Below, in pieces: positions 6,434 to 14,120 of a stretch of 28,395 nt of DNA. The DNA lies in assembly GCA_946886255.1 (NCBI GenBank), contig CAMPIG010000012.1, forward strand, positions 1-28,395. Reading direction: 5' to 3'. Source of the DNA: an uncultured Cellvibrio sp. (GTDB taxonomy: Bacteria > Pseudomonadota > Gammaproteobacteria > Pseudomonadales > Cellvibrionaceae). Below the pieces are notes generated by a model. It saw nothing but the letters and a program-made list of their open reading frames with translations. It was not told where the DNA came from and searched no databases. The first letter of the stretch is position 1; every line of letters starts with the position of its first letter. The translations under genes and the position numbers were made by a program.

Positions 6434-9400
6434 CTAGCGTGCCACCATCACTCGCTCACCGCTGATTAAGTCCACCGCAAACAATTGATCAACACCGCTA
6501 TCTATCACGAAGACAATATTGTTTTCACCCAGCGCTATGCCTGAAGGCGATCCGAACAATGGACCGCTGCCGGTATTAGGCCCTGATACTTCCACCCGGT
6601 CACCGGTGGTTAAATCGACTGCGATGATCGCATTTGACTTGCTGTCTGCAGCTAAGAGGCGATTGTTAGCAGTATCAGAGGCAATGTAAGCAACACTGCC
6701 AAAAGGCGTTCCTCCACCCACACCGAGACCGGAGATAATATTTCTATTACCCGTAGTCAGATCTATGGCACAGATAAAACCGCCATCAGAGAAGTTACTG
6801 TTGGCTGCCAATACACGATTGTTGTCCTTATCCAAAATAATCGATTGCACACTCCTGAGCGTGGGCCCGGTTCCCTTTGTGCTGGCAGATAATAATGTTC
6901 TAGCGCCCGTCACCGTATCTACAACAAATAACTTGGCATCGGCTTGAACTGCTGTCCCGACATAAGCAATATTATTTTCGGTATCTAATGCAACGGAGAA
7001 GGGTGAGTCCAGCGTAGGGCCAGATCCGGCGCCCGCGCCCGACAATAGCGAGCGGTTACGCGTGGAATCGCCCACCGTCAGGTCCACGGATATCAAACCT
7101 TCCGGTACATCAGGCACCAGTATGCGGTTGTTATCCCGGTCAAAGGCAACATTAAAAGGCAAATCAAAATCCAGAATGCCATCGGTTTGCGCTCCGCTGG
7201 ATATGATGCCTATCTGCGCGCTATTTAAATCCACGGAAAATAAAGCGCCCCGGGTATGATCTACGGTAAATACGCGGTTATTGTCACTATCAAGCGCCAA
7301 GCCGTTGGGTGTCTCAAATAGTGTTGCGTTTGTTTGATTGGCGATGGTGAAGCGAAGCCCATTCCTCACATTAATGATGAGATCTCGAGCGGCATCCAGT
7401 ACCAGGTTATTACCGGTGAGGCTGTTGAACGCTACGGAGATCGCTTCCGTAAAAGGATCTTTTGTGCCCGTGGAACCACCGCCATCGCGCGGGCCGGACA
7501 ACACCGTGCGAAAGCCGGTTGTTAAGTCGACACCAAACAAAGCACCCAAGCCATCGGTGTCGGCGTCTAAAACAATGGCGCGATTGCCGGCGACATCCAT
7601 GCTGATGGATACCGGATTTGCAAAATCATTTTGGCCGCCTCCTACAAGGCGATTGCCGTTGTCGCCTGAAAATACCGTTCTGGTTCCGGTGGCAAAATCG
7701 ATCGCTAATACACTGGGCGTATTCCGGGGAACATCGCCGACAAAAAAGGACTGGCCAAAAGCACTCACCAAAGCACGACCATTCAGGCTGTCTACTGCGA
7801 TACCGGTGACGTTCTCCATGCGTGCCCCTCCAGTGTCCAGCCGACTGCTTTCACCGGTGGTTAGATCTATCGCCATCACCGCTGCTGCTATGCTGATGCA
7901 ATCCAATGTCAGCGCGCGGTTGTTGGCTTTGTCTATGGCAACAGCGAGCGGAATCTTGTCTTTAAGTCCTGACAAAACACAGCTTGAGCTGGTGGAAAAA
8001 ATACTTCTATCACCTGTTGTCAGATCGACGGCAATAACGGCCTTTTTACCGATGTCAGTTACCAGCGCACGATTGTTATCACGATCAAGCGCAACTGATG
8101 TCGGTTTACTAAAGGTTGGTCCTTCGCCCGTGTCAGCACCGGACAACATAATGCGACCGCCTGTGTCCAAATCGACAGAAAGCAGTGCTTTCAAGGTTTC
8201 ATCCACCACCAGTGCTCGATTATTTTCCGCATCAAATTCAATCGCTCGCGGCCGTTCAAAGTTTTCTACGGAGGTACCTGAGGTCATCGTGATTCTGGCG
8301 GCATTCGTGTCGATATTGCCGTTGATATCTTGCGTGGTTACATCCAGTAAGGTTTTGCCCAGTGCGAGTGGCACCTGCGCTTGCCAGGTAGCAAAGTCAT
8401 CATCGCTGGTGGCAGGCACACCCTCAATCGTAACAGCGGTAATCTCATTATTTTCTGCGTCACTTGCTGTGCCGCGAACCAGAAGGCTATTGCTGGTTGT
8501 GGTGCCGACTGGCAGTGGAAAGATGACCTTTGCCGTCGGGGCCAAAGTATCCTTGATGGTGGTAACAATAAAATCTGCACTGGTATTACCGACAAGGAGG
8601 GTAGCGGTTTTGGTAGTACCGAAGGTGTCTGCTGCTTCCAGGCGTAACCTGACACTCTCGCCAGCCTGAATAACACCGTCTTCCGGTGTAAAGCCTGCGC
8701 CGTCGATACTGTATTCACCACCGGTAATGCTGATCATGACTGGCTCATCCAGCCCGCTTATCGTCACGCTGTTCGACTCGACGAGCGCAGCGAGTGCGAC
8801 ATCGGTTTGTGCTTCAAACGCAAACGCGTCCGGTGTGATATCCACCTGGGTCGTCACGTCAAAATGACTGCTGATGCCACCAATGGTTAATGTGGCGGTG
8901 GTGGCGGTTAATCCGGTCTCTGCAGCCAAGACACGAACGCGCACCGTTTGTCCGTTCGTGATGCTTCCTTCGGCATCGGTGAAGAGGGAATCATCAATGG
9001 CGTATTCGCCACCGACAATTGAGATAGGTGTGGGCGCATTAATTCCAGCGATGGTGATCGCTTCCGACATAACAAAAGTACCGGGAGTTACATCGAGCTG
9101 AACGGCAAACGCAAAAGTGTCTGGTGTTGTGTCTTCGCTGGCTTCACTGGAGCTGCTGTCAGAGCTGCTACTAGAACTATTTTCTACGCTGCTACTGCTA
9201 CTTGAGCTACTTTCTTCGCTGCCAGTACTGCTTTCGGCATTACTACTTGAACTACTCTCTTCGCTGCTGCTTGCGCTACTTTCGGCGTTACTGCTTGAAC
9301 TATTTTCTTCGCTATTACTGGCACTACTTTCTGTACTGCTATGTGAACTGCTTTCTGCGCTGCTACTTGAACTTGTGTCCGGGATAGCGATGACGCTGCT

Positions 9401-9694
9401 CGCGGTGCTACTGCTGGCACTTTCAACGCTGCTGTGTGCAGTACTACTTGCACTAGTCTCGACGCTACTGTTTGCACTGCTCTCTGTAACACTGCTTGAA
9501 CTATTTTCTGAGGCGTTATTTGCGCTGCTGTCTGCACTACTCACAGCACTACTATTTGTGCTGCTGGCATTACTCGCCACGCTACTGTTTGCACTGCCGC
9601 CATCGTCACTGCCACCGCTACCGCCACCACAAGCAGTGAGAACAAACACCAGCGACAGCATGCACAAACGGATTAACGCATTAATGTGTTTCAT
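6434..9694 (-). CDS. Serine-linker lipoprotein with Ig-like repeats and 12-repeat beta-propeller
   Basis: This 1086-residue protein opens with a lipoprotein signal (MKHINALIRLCMLSLVFVLTAC, lipidated Cys22), then Gly/Asp-rich residues and a serine-rich linker to about residue 187. Two Ig-like repeats follow (about 190-286 and 287-382), each with an ISI-GGEYxID core, then a further Ig-like segment (APTAKVIFPLP onwards). From about 478 to the end are 12 repeats of 45-60 residues of the type ALDRDNNRALVTD...IAVDLTTGDR, resembling NHL/SMP-30 propeller blades; 12 would fit two six-bladed propellers. It is probably held on the outer membrane and exposed on long stalks. Leader and promoter match those of the DUF285 lipoprotein at 14121-17174. 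The binding partner or enzymatic role is unknown. Confidence 0.85.
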   Translation of the reverse strand: MKHINALIRLCMLSLVFVLTACGGGSGGSDDGGSANSSVASNASSTNSSAVSSADSSANNASENSSSSVTESSANSSVETSASSTAHSSVESASSSTASSVIAIPDTSSSSSAESSSHSSTESSASNSEENSSSSNAESSASSSEESSSSSNAESSTGSEESSSSSSSSVENSSSSSSDSSSSEASEDTTPDTFAFAVQLDVTPGTFVMSEAITIAGINAPTPISIVGGEYAIDDSLFTDAEGSITNGQTVRVRVLAAETGLTATTATLTIGGISSHFDVTTQVDITPDAFAFEAQTDVALAALVESNSVTISGLDEPVMISITGGEYSIDGAGFTPEDGVIQAGESVRLRLEAADTFGTTKTATLLVGNTSADFIVTTIKDTLAPTAKVIFPLPVGTTTSNSLLVRGTASDAENNEITAVTIEGVPATSDDDFATWQAQVPLALGKTLLDVTTQDINGNIDTNAARITMTSGTSVENFERPRAIEFDAENNRALVVDETLKALLSVDLDTGGRIMLSGADTGEGPTFSKPTSVALDRDNNRALVTDIGKKAVIAVDLTTGDRSIFSTSSSCVLSGLKDKIPLAVAIDKANNRALTLDCISIAAAVMAIDLTTGESSRLDTGGARMENVTGIAVDSLNGRALVSAFGQSFFVGDVPRNTPSVLAIDFATGTRTVFSGDNGNRLVGGGQNDFANPVSISMDVAGNRAIVLDADTDGLGALFGVDLTTGFRTVLSGPRDGGGSTGTKDPFTEAISVAFNSLTGNNLVLDAARDLIINVRNGLRFTIANQTNATLFETPNGLALDSDNNRVFTVDHTRGALFSVDLNSAQIGIISSGAQTDGILDFDLPFNVAFDRDNNRILVPDVPEGLISVDLTVGDSTRNRSLLSGAGAGSGPTLDSPFSVALDTENNIAYVGTAVQADAKLFVVDTVTGARTLLSASTKGTGPTLRSVQSIILDKDNNRVLAANSNFSDGGFICAIDLTTGNRNIISGLGVGGGTPFGSVAYIASDTANNRLLAADSKSNAIIAVDLTTGDRVEVSGPNTGSGPLFGSPSGIALGENNIVFVIDSGVDQLFAVDLISGERVMVAR

Positions 9695-9737
9695 TTATTT
9701 AGCCCGATGTTTTTTGTGTTGAGAAGAGCTTGTCTAA

Positions 9738-9759
9738 TGAGCATAATTTTTTATGCTCA
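9738..9759 (-). promoter_or_regulatory. Hairpin in the 5' leader of the propeller lipoprotein mRNA
   Basis: A perfect 9-bp stem (TGAGCATAA / TTATGCTCA) with a 4-nt loop lies 43 nt before the start codon and about 30 nt after the -10 hexamer. No T-run follows, so it is more likely a leader stabiliser or protein-binding hairpin than a terminator. Confidence 0.4.
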
Positions 9760-9788
9760 ACAGCAAATACTTCTACTTCAGGCTGATC

Positions 9789-9834
9789 ATCATACGTTTG
9801 ATGCGCAAGTGGTAAAACCCGCCAAATGGGGGGT
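9789..9834 (-). promoter_or_regulatory. Shared promoter, site C (propeller lipoprotein)
   Basis: The box (9817-9834) reads ACCCCCCATTTGGCGGGT on the minus strand; after 20 bp come CG and TATGAT (9789-9794). Similarity to site E extends beyond the box, through TTTT-CC-CTTGC and CGTATGATGA-CAG, indicating a common origin of the two promoters. Confidence 0.82.
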
Positions 9835-9887
9835 GCTTGCTAAGTAGGAGGGAATGTATATCAAGAGCAACTCTGCAACGATAATGT

Positions 9888-10748
9888 TTAAACGCACAGA
9901 CTTTGTTCAAAGTTGTAGGTTGGTGCAACGAAGGGACGAAATCCTTCGATCATGGTTAACACATAGAGTGCGCGGTTCGGGCGACCATTGCCATCAGGAA
10001 AGCCGTGGGTACGCATGTAAGCACTGAGAAAGTAGCAGGCAAAGCTATCCCAGTCTTCGTCTGTCAATAACTTTGTGCGAGCACCGATGGTGCGGACATT
10101 ATCAGCAACCATTTTCTGTAGTGCTTTTGCTGCACCCGAACTTGGCCAGGGTTGTTCATGATTCAGCGGTCGGCGTTCCACGATGGAACCTTTTGGGACC
10201 AAGCGATCATGCAGAAATTTTAATGTGTCCAACTCAAAGACTGAACGATTGGTGCGGCGGCATTCGATGATGACATCGGCAATATCATTCGCAGACATCT
10301 TGGATGAGTTGGAAGCCATGACAATCCACTTTGCGCCTTTGAGGGAGTCGATGTCCGCATTACTCGCGCCGTATCTTGCCATCGGTAAAATGTTTTGCGT
10401 TTGACGTAAATTCTTTCCCAGGTCGTTCGCCAGTGCCTTGCGGAAAAGGCGCTGAACGAGCTCCTTTGTACTGAGCGCTTTTTCCCGTTGCCGAATGAGA
10501 GTCTGGCGAAAATTGGAGGTATAGGTACTTTCCCAATCCCCATCATCAAGGATAGCTCCCTTAAACTTGTTGCTGGTGTACCGCCAGTGCATATCCCTGA
10601 TGGATTCTTCTGCTGCTTCCGGCCCAACAGCCGCCACCAAGGCCGCAAATTCATGCTTTGTTTTTATCAGGTAAGAAAACTGAGGGAGCGTGAGCATCGT
10701 TTTACGGTTGGTAATCTCAATTTCTTTACGTTTACTTTTGAATACCAT
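9888..10748 (-). CDS. Fic-domain protein (putative AMPylase or related transferase)
   Basis: This 286-residue protein carries the complete Fic active-site motif HGFPDGNGRPNR at residues 248-259 (HxFx[D/E]GNGRxxR), including the catalytic His and phosphate-binding Gly-Asn-Gly-Arg. Fic enzymes transfer AMP or other nucleotide-derived groups onto target proteins. No inhibitory [S/T]xxxE[G/N] helix motif was found in the chain, and no small antitoxin gene is adjacent. The N-terminal 200 residues are helical-looking without a recognised extra domain. The chain ends only 27 residues after the motif. A strong ribosome site (GAGGAG) precedes ATG 10748; Met18 is an alternative start. It has the shared promoter 95 bp upstream. 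Confidence 0.82.
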   Translation of the reverse strand: MVFKSKRKEIEITNRKTMLTLPQFSYLIKTKHEFAALVAAVGPEAAEESIRDMHWRYTSNKFKGAILDDGDWESTYTSNFRQTLIRQREKALSTKELVQRLFRKALANDLGKNLRQTQNILPMARYGASNADIDSLKGAKWIVMASNSSKMSANDIADVIIECRRTNRSVFELDTLKFLHDRLVPKGSIVERRPLNHEQPWPSSGAAKALQKMVADNVRTIGARTKLLTDEDWDSFACYFLSAYMRTHGFPDGNGRPNRALYVLTMIEGFRPFVAPTYNFEQSLCV

Positions 10749-10814
10749 TTCACATCTCCTCGTAAGCTAATGTCCGGACATACACGACCCAGCATAGATC
10801 CAATTGAAAGATTC

Positions 10815-10860
10815 ATGATACGCCCCATCCTTGGCAGCCAATACCCCCCAAATGGGGGGA
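10815..10860 (-). promoter_or_regulatory. Shared promoter, site D (Fic gene)
   Basis: The box (10843-10860) is TCCCCCCATTTGGGGGGT: here the two arms CCCCCC and GGGGGG form a perfect inverted repeat around ATTT. After 20 bp follow CG and TATCAT (10815-10820). This copy best shows the dyad nature of the box. Confidence 0.8.
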
Positions 10861-10886
10861 CGAGAAGAAAGTACTTGCTGAGATAG

Positions 10887-10917
10887 AAAACGCCCTGGCT
10901 TAAAAAGCGCAAGGCGT
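10887..10917 (-). terminator. Probable terminator of the two-component operon
   Basis: On the minus strand, directly after the response-regulator stop, ACGCCTTG pairs with CAGGGCGT (one G-T pair) across a loop that can itself pair, and TTTT follows. It separates the regulator operon from promoter D about 30 bp further on. Confidence 0.5.
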
Positions 10918-10927
10918 GTTGTGCGAA

Positions 10928-11557
10928 TTACATTAAATGATCGATCAGTAGCCCATGCTTTTGTGCGATAAGCACGGCTTGAGTGCGATTGGCGGCGTTG
11001 AGGCGTTCAATGACTTTGGAGACATATTCTTTGGCCGTGAGCGGGGATACACCGAGTCGATTGGCGATTTCTTTGTTCGATAATCCCTCCGCTAGATAGC
11101 GCAGCGTAGCCAGCTGTTGTTGTGATAAATCAATAAAGTCCGTTCCTTCGCGCTCGGACTCAATCACGATATTTCCATCAAGAACTTCAGCTATCGCCTT
11201 TTTCATTAAGTGCTTGGGTGTGGACTTGGCAATAAACCCGTTTGCGCCCGCATCAATCATCTGCCGGGTGCTCGTATCAAAATCCAGCGTGGACACGACA
11301 ATGATCGTCAATGTCGGAAAGCGGCTGCGTATTTCTTTCAAGCCATCCAGATCCTGGGTTCCTGGCATTCGGATATCGAGCATAACCAACACGATATCCG
11401 GTTCACGCAGAAGTATTGTCAGCGCATCGGGGAAATTTCCTGCCAGATATATGTGCGTTTCGGGGTTTATTTCCTCGAAAAGCAATTTCAAGCCGTCGCG
11501 ATAGAGCTCGTGATCTTCCGCGATCAGTACTTTTTCGCCTGCAAGTAATTCTGCCAT
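10928..11557 (-). CDS. NarL/LuxR-family response regulator
   Basis: This 209-residue protein has a receiver domain (1-120) and a C-terminal LuxR-type helix-turn-helix (about 145-205). Receiver residues are all present: acidic pair Glu14-Asp15, phospho-acceptor Asp61 in LDIRMPG, Thr90 and Lys111. The DNA-binding part shows LATLRYLAEGLSNKEIANRL and SPLTAKEYVSKVIERL, standard for the family. It follows its histidine kinase with a 57-bp gap, so they are one operon. The pair lies in the middle of five genes sharing a dyad promoter box, while its own upstream region lacks the box. I infer, without proof, that this protein activates those promoters. Confidence 0.9.
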   Translation of the reverse strand: MAELLAGEKVLIAEDHELYRDGLKLLFEEINPETHIYLAGNFPDALTILLREPDIVLVMLDIRMPGTQDLDGLKEIRSRFPTLTIIVVSTLDFDTSTRQMIDAGANGFIAKSTPKHLMKKAIAEVLDGNIVIESEREGTDFIDLSQQQLATLRYLAEGLSNKEIANRLGVSPLTAKEYVSKVIERLNAANRTQAVLIAQKHGLLIDHLM

Positions 11558-11614
11558 ACATTTATTCCAACAAATTTTTAAGCGTGGTGATATGCCATGC
11601 TGTAACGCAAATAG

Positions 11615-13990
11615 TTAAGTTTGCTTTTTTAACAAAAAGCTTTCCAGGTAACGAAGCAAAGAACGCAATTGCGCGGGGCGATAATGCGCCGAAAGAATAT
11701 GGACATTAAGCGCCGTTAATTTTCCGGACAATTCCCGATCAACATGGTCGCAAAACATGGCAACCACGACATTCCCGTACTGTTCTTCCAAATGACTCAC
11801 ACACTCAGTCATGGATTCAGCGGTCAACTGACCGGCACATGCCATGATGATCAGCGTTATCGGAACACTGCCACCCTCGCTGGATTCATCGGTCGTTAAA
11901 TAACCCCAACTTTTTAAACTACCGGACACTTTGCTCAGCATGGGTGTATCAGGCAGGTCGACAATAATGCGCAAACCGGTCTTGGCCTTACTCTCGGTTT
12001 CCTGGTGACTGGCTTCTGTATACGGCAACTTGATCTGAAATAATGTTCCCGTTTTCGACCGAGCATTCGGCTCTGTTGATCGTACAAGGATTTCACCACC
12101 CAATAGATCCACCAGGTGTCTGACAATCGCCAAACCAATCCCCATGCCTTTATGACTGGCTGACACTTTTTCTGAGCGCTCGTAGATATCAAAGATCACG
12201 CGCTGATCATCCGCGCTGATGCCACAACCCGTATCCCAGACCTGAATAAGCAGGTGCCCCTTCCGGCGACGAAATCCTACCAGCACGCCGCCTGTTTCCG
12301 TGTACTTGATGGCATTAGTTAACAAATTCCGGAGAATTCTTTCCAGCAGCTCCGGATCGGTGTCGAGCTTTTTAATATTGCTTCTAAAGCGGATTTTTAA
12401 CCCTTTGGTACAAGCATAAGGTTCGAACTCGAGCTGCATGCGCGCAATGAGTAGGCGCAGGTCAACAGATTCACTGTTTAACTTGACCGCACCCGCCTCA
12501 AGGCGACTCAGATCCATTAATTTTTTAAACGAGTCATTCATCGCCGTGTGCAAGCTATAGACTTTGGTCAGAACATTTTGACCTGCCGGCGAACTCACGT
12601 AATCATTCAGGTGCGCCAGAAACATACCCATGCTGTGTAATGGCTGACGCAAGTCATGGCTTACCGATGCGAGGAAACGCGATTTAGCTTCATTCTTCAT
12701 CTCTGCCTGATGTTTTTCTTTTTTCAATGTGTCGATACGTATCACCATCGCGACAAAATGAATCAGCATATGGATGATCTGATAAAATGGCTCGCGCAAA
12801 ATTTTATACGACAGCGTACTTTCGCCAGGCTTTGGCTCAATGGTAACCGTTCCGACAAGCTCCACCAGCGAGAAAAGTACAGGAATCCAACCCAACATAA
12901 AGATCAGGTAATAGCGGCCTTTTTCAATGACCCGCACGATACCGGCAGAAAAGATAAGCATCATCATGATGATGCCGTTTAACAGATACATCGCTACGTT
13001 CCACTGTCGCGGAAAAAAATGGCTTAATAGCAATGAAAATAGAAAGATAACGATAGCTGCATTAAATATTTTTTTGATCGGACGGTCTTCCGGCTCCGGC
13101 AATAAAAACGAGCGCGCGAATAACATAAAACTCAACAGTGCTATCGTGGCCCACAACCAAATCCAGGGAGGTAGATCTTCATCACCATGCAGAAGGAAAA
13201 GCCCCAAATGACTTCTGATGGCAAAGAACGAGAACAAGAACAGTGATGAGATACCGAACCAGAAAAATGTAATATCCTTGAGGATGACACTGCATAACAA
13301 CGCCATTAATACCAAGCCCAGTACCACGCCGGTGCTGAGGCTGTACAGGTCGCTCATGGCAGCTGACCATGCCAGGTAGTGTTTCTTTGTCATCAAGGCC
13401 ACATAAGGTGCTGCAACCAGACCGCGTGAGCTTAACTCCACGGCCATAAAATAATCTTTATCCTGCTCCAGTGTCAGTGAAAACGCCCTGCCCAGTACAT
13501 TGATGTTTTCTCCATCAATACCCGCGATCCAATCTGACTGATACTGTTGTGCCATGGATTCATCGAATAATATTACTGTTATCTTTTGCAGGAAGAAGTT
13601 ACTGAAATGCAGCTTCCATTGGTACTGATCCGTTTCATTACGAAATGCAATAAACATACAGTAGCGGTGATTTTTCTGAAAATCTGGCAGTGTTGTGGTT
13701 TGAAGGCGGTGTGGGTCTATCCGCTCAAGCATTGCCATGCGTTGAAGCTTTACGACGGCGTCAGGACTTAAACCCTGTGGGCAGGCATAGAGCCCCGATG
13801 CCTGGGGAGCGGAGTTAACATCATGGCGTGCTTTGGGGTCGCTCAGGATCAATACATTCCCTGTGTCTGGCACAGCACCAACCGTCGGCATGGTGAAACC
13901 AAGCAGAAGAATAAGCAGCAAAACAAGAACAACCCATGTCACCGCGAGGTGGACGGGTAATTCTGAAAAGGTTGATTGAGAGATGTGCAT
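11615..13990 (-). CDS. Sensor histidine kinase with 7TMR-DISM-like sensor and degenerate receiver
   Basis: This 791-residue kinase begins with an N-terminal membrane segment (about 14-36), a periplasmic region to about 205 resembling the DISMED2 extracellular domain, and about seven membrane helices (215-420). The kinase core follows: H-box SVSHDLRQP with His445, N-box RNLLTNAIKYT (Asn559), G1 DTGCGI and G2 GMGIGLAIV (615-623). The last 120 residues (from about 671) have receiver-like alternating strands and helices, but no clear phospho-acceptor Asp, so this is probably a dead receiver. 7TMR-DISM sensors often respond to carbohydrates or other small ligands. The response regulator next to it lacks nothing, suggesting direct phosphotransfer. 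Confidence 0.88.
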   Translation of the reverse strand: MHISQSTFSELPVHLAVTWVVLVLLLILLLGFTMPTVGAVPDTGNVLILSDPKARHDVNSAPQASGLYACPQGLSPDAVVKLQRMAMLERIDPHRLQTTTLPDFQKNHRYCMFIAFRNETDQYQWKLHFSNFFLQKITVILFDESMAQQYQSDWIAGIDGENINVLGRAFSLTLEQDKDYFMAVELSSRGLVAAPYVALMTKKHYLAWSAAMSDLYSLSTGVVLGLVLMALLCSVILKDITFFWFGISSLFLFSFFAIRSHLGLFLLHGDEDLPPWIWLWATIALLSFMLFARSFLLPEPEDRPIKKIFNAAIVIFLFSLLLSHFFPRQWNVAMYLLNGIIMMMLIFSAGIVRVIEKGRYYLIFMLGWIPVLFSLVELVGTVTIEPKPGESTLSYKILREPFYQIIHMLIHFVAMVIRIDTLKKEKHQAEMKNEAKSRFLASVSHDLRQPLHSMGMFLAHLNDYVSSPAGQNVLTKVYSLHTAMNDSFKKLMDLSRLEAGAVKLNSESVDLRLLIARMQLEFEPYACTKGLKIRFRSNIKKLDTDPELLERILRNLLTNAIKYTETGGVLVGFRRRKGHLLIQVWDTGCGISADDQRVIFDIYERSEKVSASHKGMGIGLAIVRHLVDLLGGEILVRSTEPNARSKTGTLFQIKLPYTEASHQETESKAKTGLRIIVDLPDTPMLSKVSGSLKSWGYLTTDESSEGGSVPITLIIMACAGQLTAESMTECVSHLEEQYGNVVVAMFCDHVDRELSGKLTALNVHILSAHYRPAQLRSLLRYLESFLLKKQT

Positions 13991-14080
13991 ATTTCACCAC
14001 GAGGCATAGCGATCAAGTGATCCTGGAGTATGCCTGAAATCTCTATTAAACAACCAGCGGACAGTTGCCTCGTGTAACAA

Positions 14081-14110
14081 CTGACACAGCCTCCCATGAG
14101 GCTGTGTCAG
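14081..14110 (-). terminator. Hairpin after the DUF285 lipoprotein gene
   Basis: A perfect 13-bp stem (CTGACACAGCCTC / GAGGCTGTGTCAG) with loop CCAT lies 10 bp after the stop codon at 14121. Only a weak TTGTT follows, so it may end transcription or protect the mRNA 3' end. It sits between this gene and the histidine kinase. Confidence 0.6.
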
Positions 14111-14120
14111 CTACAAGGGA

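Noticed and set aside
7338..8669. 443-codon plus-strand open frame
   Set aside because: It is antisense to the propeller repeats, has low-complexity composition, and matches no family.
9117..9722. Leucine-rich 201-codon plus-strand frame
   Set aside because: It is the antisense reading of the serine-rich linker; serine codons read backwards give leucine and alanine.
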